Below are positions 33,016 to 34,029 of a stretch of DNA of 34,029 nt, piece by piece. Within the stretch, counting starts at the first letter, position 1; each line of letters begins with the position of its first letter. The notes beneath the pieces were generated by a model that was given only the letters and a program-made list of their open reading frames with translations, did not search any database and was not told the DNA's origin. The translations under genes and the position numbers were made by a program. This DNA comes from Solirubrobacterales bacterium 70-9. Its GTDB lineage: Bacteria; Pseudomonadota; Alphaproteobacteria; Acetobacterales; Acetobacteraceae. The stretch lies in NCBI GenBank assembly GCA_903970625.1, contig CAJCJG010000150.1, positions 1-34,029 of the forward strand, given 5' to 3'.

Positions 33016-33057
33016 CCAGTAGCACCCGCCGCCCAACGTCGCGATTTGTTCGGTCAT
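33016..33057 (-). pseudogene. truncated start of msrA (methionine sulfoxide reductase A)
   Basis: An ATG at 33057, behind a strong GGAGGATCAC, opens with MTEQIATLGGGCYW, the N-terminus and active-site cysteine motif (GGCFW type) of MsrA. After the tryptophan the frame turns into unrelated sequence (RLDLPEASAV) and stops near 32953, without the rest of the roughly 160-200-residue enzyme. It is an inactive 5' stub, probably left by a deletion that also cut the MaoC-like fragment. The original promoter side remains, facing the oxidase-like gene. Confidence 0.55.
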
Positions 33058-33154
33058 GTGATCCTCCGTGTGGGCAGCGGTGTTGGCGCGGGACGGCGCG
33101 GAGTCCAGTGTGCCGTCTCGTCGGGAAACGCACGACCCGGCTTGGAGGGCCGCG

Positions 33155-33721
33155 ATGACGTTGAACGAAACCCTGGCAGATGCCTTTTCCCGCCTGTCGC
33201 ACGCTGCCGCCGACCGCGCCGCGCCGTTCCGCACCCTCGCCCTGGCCACGGTGGCCGGGACCGGCACGCCGGCAGTCCGCATCGTCGTCCTACGCTCGTT
33301 CGAGGCCTCTTCGCGCAGCCTGACGGTCCACACCGACGCCCGCGCCGCCAAACACGCCGAGATTTTCGCCAATCCGACGGTCGCGCTGGTGGCGTGGGAC
33401 GCCGGCCCAAGGCTTCAGATTCGGCTGCGCGGACGTGCCGTCACTCACATCGGCGATGCCGTTGCCCAAACCGACTGGGACGCGCTGCCGCCGCTGACGC
33501 GAAACCTCTATCGCCTGCGCCAGCCCTCCGGTTCGCCTCTGCCCGCCCCGTTGGCCGGCCATGACGACGTGGGCACCGAGGTGGAGGGTTTTGTCCATTT
33601 CGCCGTGATCGACATCACGTTCGACCGCCTGGAAACGCTGCATTTGGCCGACGAAGGCCATATCCGTGCCCGCTTCGACTTTACGGACGGCAATATGTCG
33701 GCGTCGTGGCTCATGCCGTAG
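33155..33721 (+). CDS. pyridoxamine 5'-phosphate oxidase family protein
   Basis: A 188-residue flavin-binding split-barrel protein. LNETLADAFSRLSHAAADRAAPF and the strand ALATVAGTGTPAVRIVVLRSF resemble the N-terminal flavin pocket; HTDARAAKHAEIFANPTVALVAWD and the C-terminal DEGHIRARFDF fit the Alr4036-like branch. Such proteins bind FMN, but many are not true PdxH because key PLP residues differ; the function may be a small-molecule reductase or oxidase. GGAGGG lies five bases before ATG 33155, and the 29 codons upstream look non-coding. The stop codon abuts the repeat at 33718. Confidence 0.82.
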   Translation: MTLNETLADAFSRLSHAAADRAAPFRTLALATVAGTGTPAVRIVVLRSFEASSRSLTVHTDARAAKHAEIFANPTVALVAWDAGPRLQIRLRGRAVTHIGDAVAQTDWDALPPLTRNLYRLRQPSGSPLPAPLAGHDDVGTEVEGFVHFAVIDITFDRLETLHLADEGHIRARFDFTDGNMSASWLMP

Positions 33722-33750
33722 GGCGGAATGCCCAGGAGCATTACACCCTT
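33718..33750. repeat. degenerate copy of the 14794 palindromic repeat
   Basis: The sequence begins GTAGGGCGGAATGC, then CCAGGA, then GCATTACACCCTT, corresponding base for base to the perfect hairpin at 14794-14827 with a few changes in the stem. It lies between the 3' ends of two convergent genes and overlaps the stop of the upstream gene by up to three bases. Confidence 0.65.
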
Positions 33751-33763
33751 CGAAGTCCAATAC

Positions 33764-34029
33764 TTACCGCCCCTCCACCGCTTCCCGCATCAACTCCAGT
33801 TCCAGCCACCGCTCCTCCAACTCCGCCAATTCTTTCTCTGCGCGCGCCAAAGCGTCCGTCGCTGCCGCAAATTTCTTCGGATCGGCTGTGTACAGCTTTG
33901 GATCGCCCAGAACTCGCTGCGTCTTGGCGATCTCCGCCTGCAAAACCTCCATCCGCGCCGGCAGCGTCGCCAGGGCGTGCTTATCCTTGAACGACAGCTT
34001 CTTGCCGGCCGAAGCCGGCGCCGGCTCCG
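33764..34029 (-). CDS. ABC-F family ATPase (Uup-like), C-terminal part
   Basis: Only the last 88 residues or so are present; the gene continues past the right edge. The visible part, KKLSFKDKHALATLPARME followed by a charged coiled coil (AEKELAELEERWLELELM), matches the linker and C-terminal coiled coil of Uup-type ABC-F proteins, with the ADPKKF turn between helices. These proteins carry two ATPase domains (outside the window) and act on the ribosome; Uup also affects DNA recombination intermediates. The gene is convergent with the oxidase-like gene. Confidence 0.75.
   Translation of the reverse strand, partial: EPAPASAGKKLSFKDKHALATLPARMEVLQAEIAKTQRVLGDPKLYTADPKKFAAATDALARAEKELAELEERWLELELMREAVEGR

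Overview
The window is a GC-rich bacterial chromosome segment with tightly packed, mostly translationally coupled genes. The style suggests an alphaproteobacterium, possibly Rhodospirillales/Acetobacteraceae. The support is a perfect palindromic Zur box of the alphaproteobacterial type, several intergenic palindromic (REP-like) repeats, and frequent GTG/TTG starts behind clear Shine-Dalgarno sites. No phage, insertion sequence, CRISPR array or rRNA was seen. One tRNA-Ser(GCU) is present. Taxonomy is inference only.

Left part (1-4088). After a partial gene at the left edge, an APH-type kinase and an acyl-CoA dehydrogenase form a pair that mirrors the kinase-plus-dehydrogenase layout of ACAD10/11 and LvaA/LvaC. 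A gap carries a REP-type repeat. A second, isobutyryl-CoA-dehydrogenase-like gene follows on the minus strand.

Central catabolic region (4107-18442). On the minus strand lie a class III aminotransferase, hyuA, hyuB and a RidA protein, reading on into the second acyl-CoA dehydrogenase. Divergently, on the plus strand, are a glutamate-1-semialdehyde-aminomutase-like aminotransferase and a GntR/FCD regulator. An RraA-like protein on the minus strand converges on that regulator. Then come a second GntR/FCD regulator, a split UxaA-type dehydratase (small and large subunits) and a complete CUT2 sugar-type ABC importer. Together they look like an uptake-and-degradation module for a nitrogen-containing, sugar-acid-like or amide/lactam-like compound; the substrate is unknown. 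A palindrome, TGTGATCACA, occurs exactly in two gene-flanking gaps and in weaker form elsewhere in the module, making it a candidate operator. The binding-protein gene is bracketed by two perfect hairpins.

Right part (18456-34029). A large SWIM-SNF2 helicase-like ATPase converges on the importer. An M16 peptidase and an LLM flavin oxidoreductase follow. An RND efflux operon (adaptor, pump, outer-membrane lipoprotein channel) is divergent from its TetR regulator across a short promoter region with two similar operators. After tRNA-Ser come zur and a Zur-box-controlled zinc-binding protein gene without adjacent permease or ATPase genes. The next gap holds apparent debris of a MaoC-like gene and a truncated msrA start. 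A pyridoxamine-phosphate-oxidase-like gene and the 3' end of an ABC-F (Uup-like) ATPase close the window.
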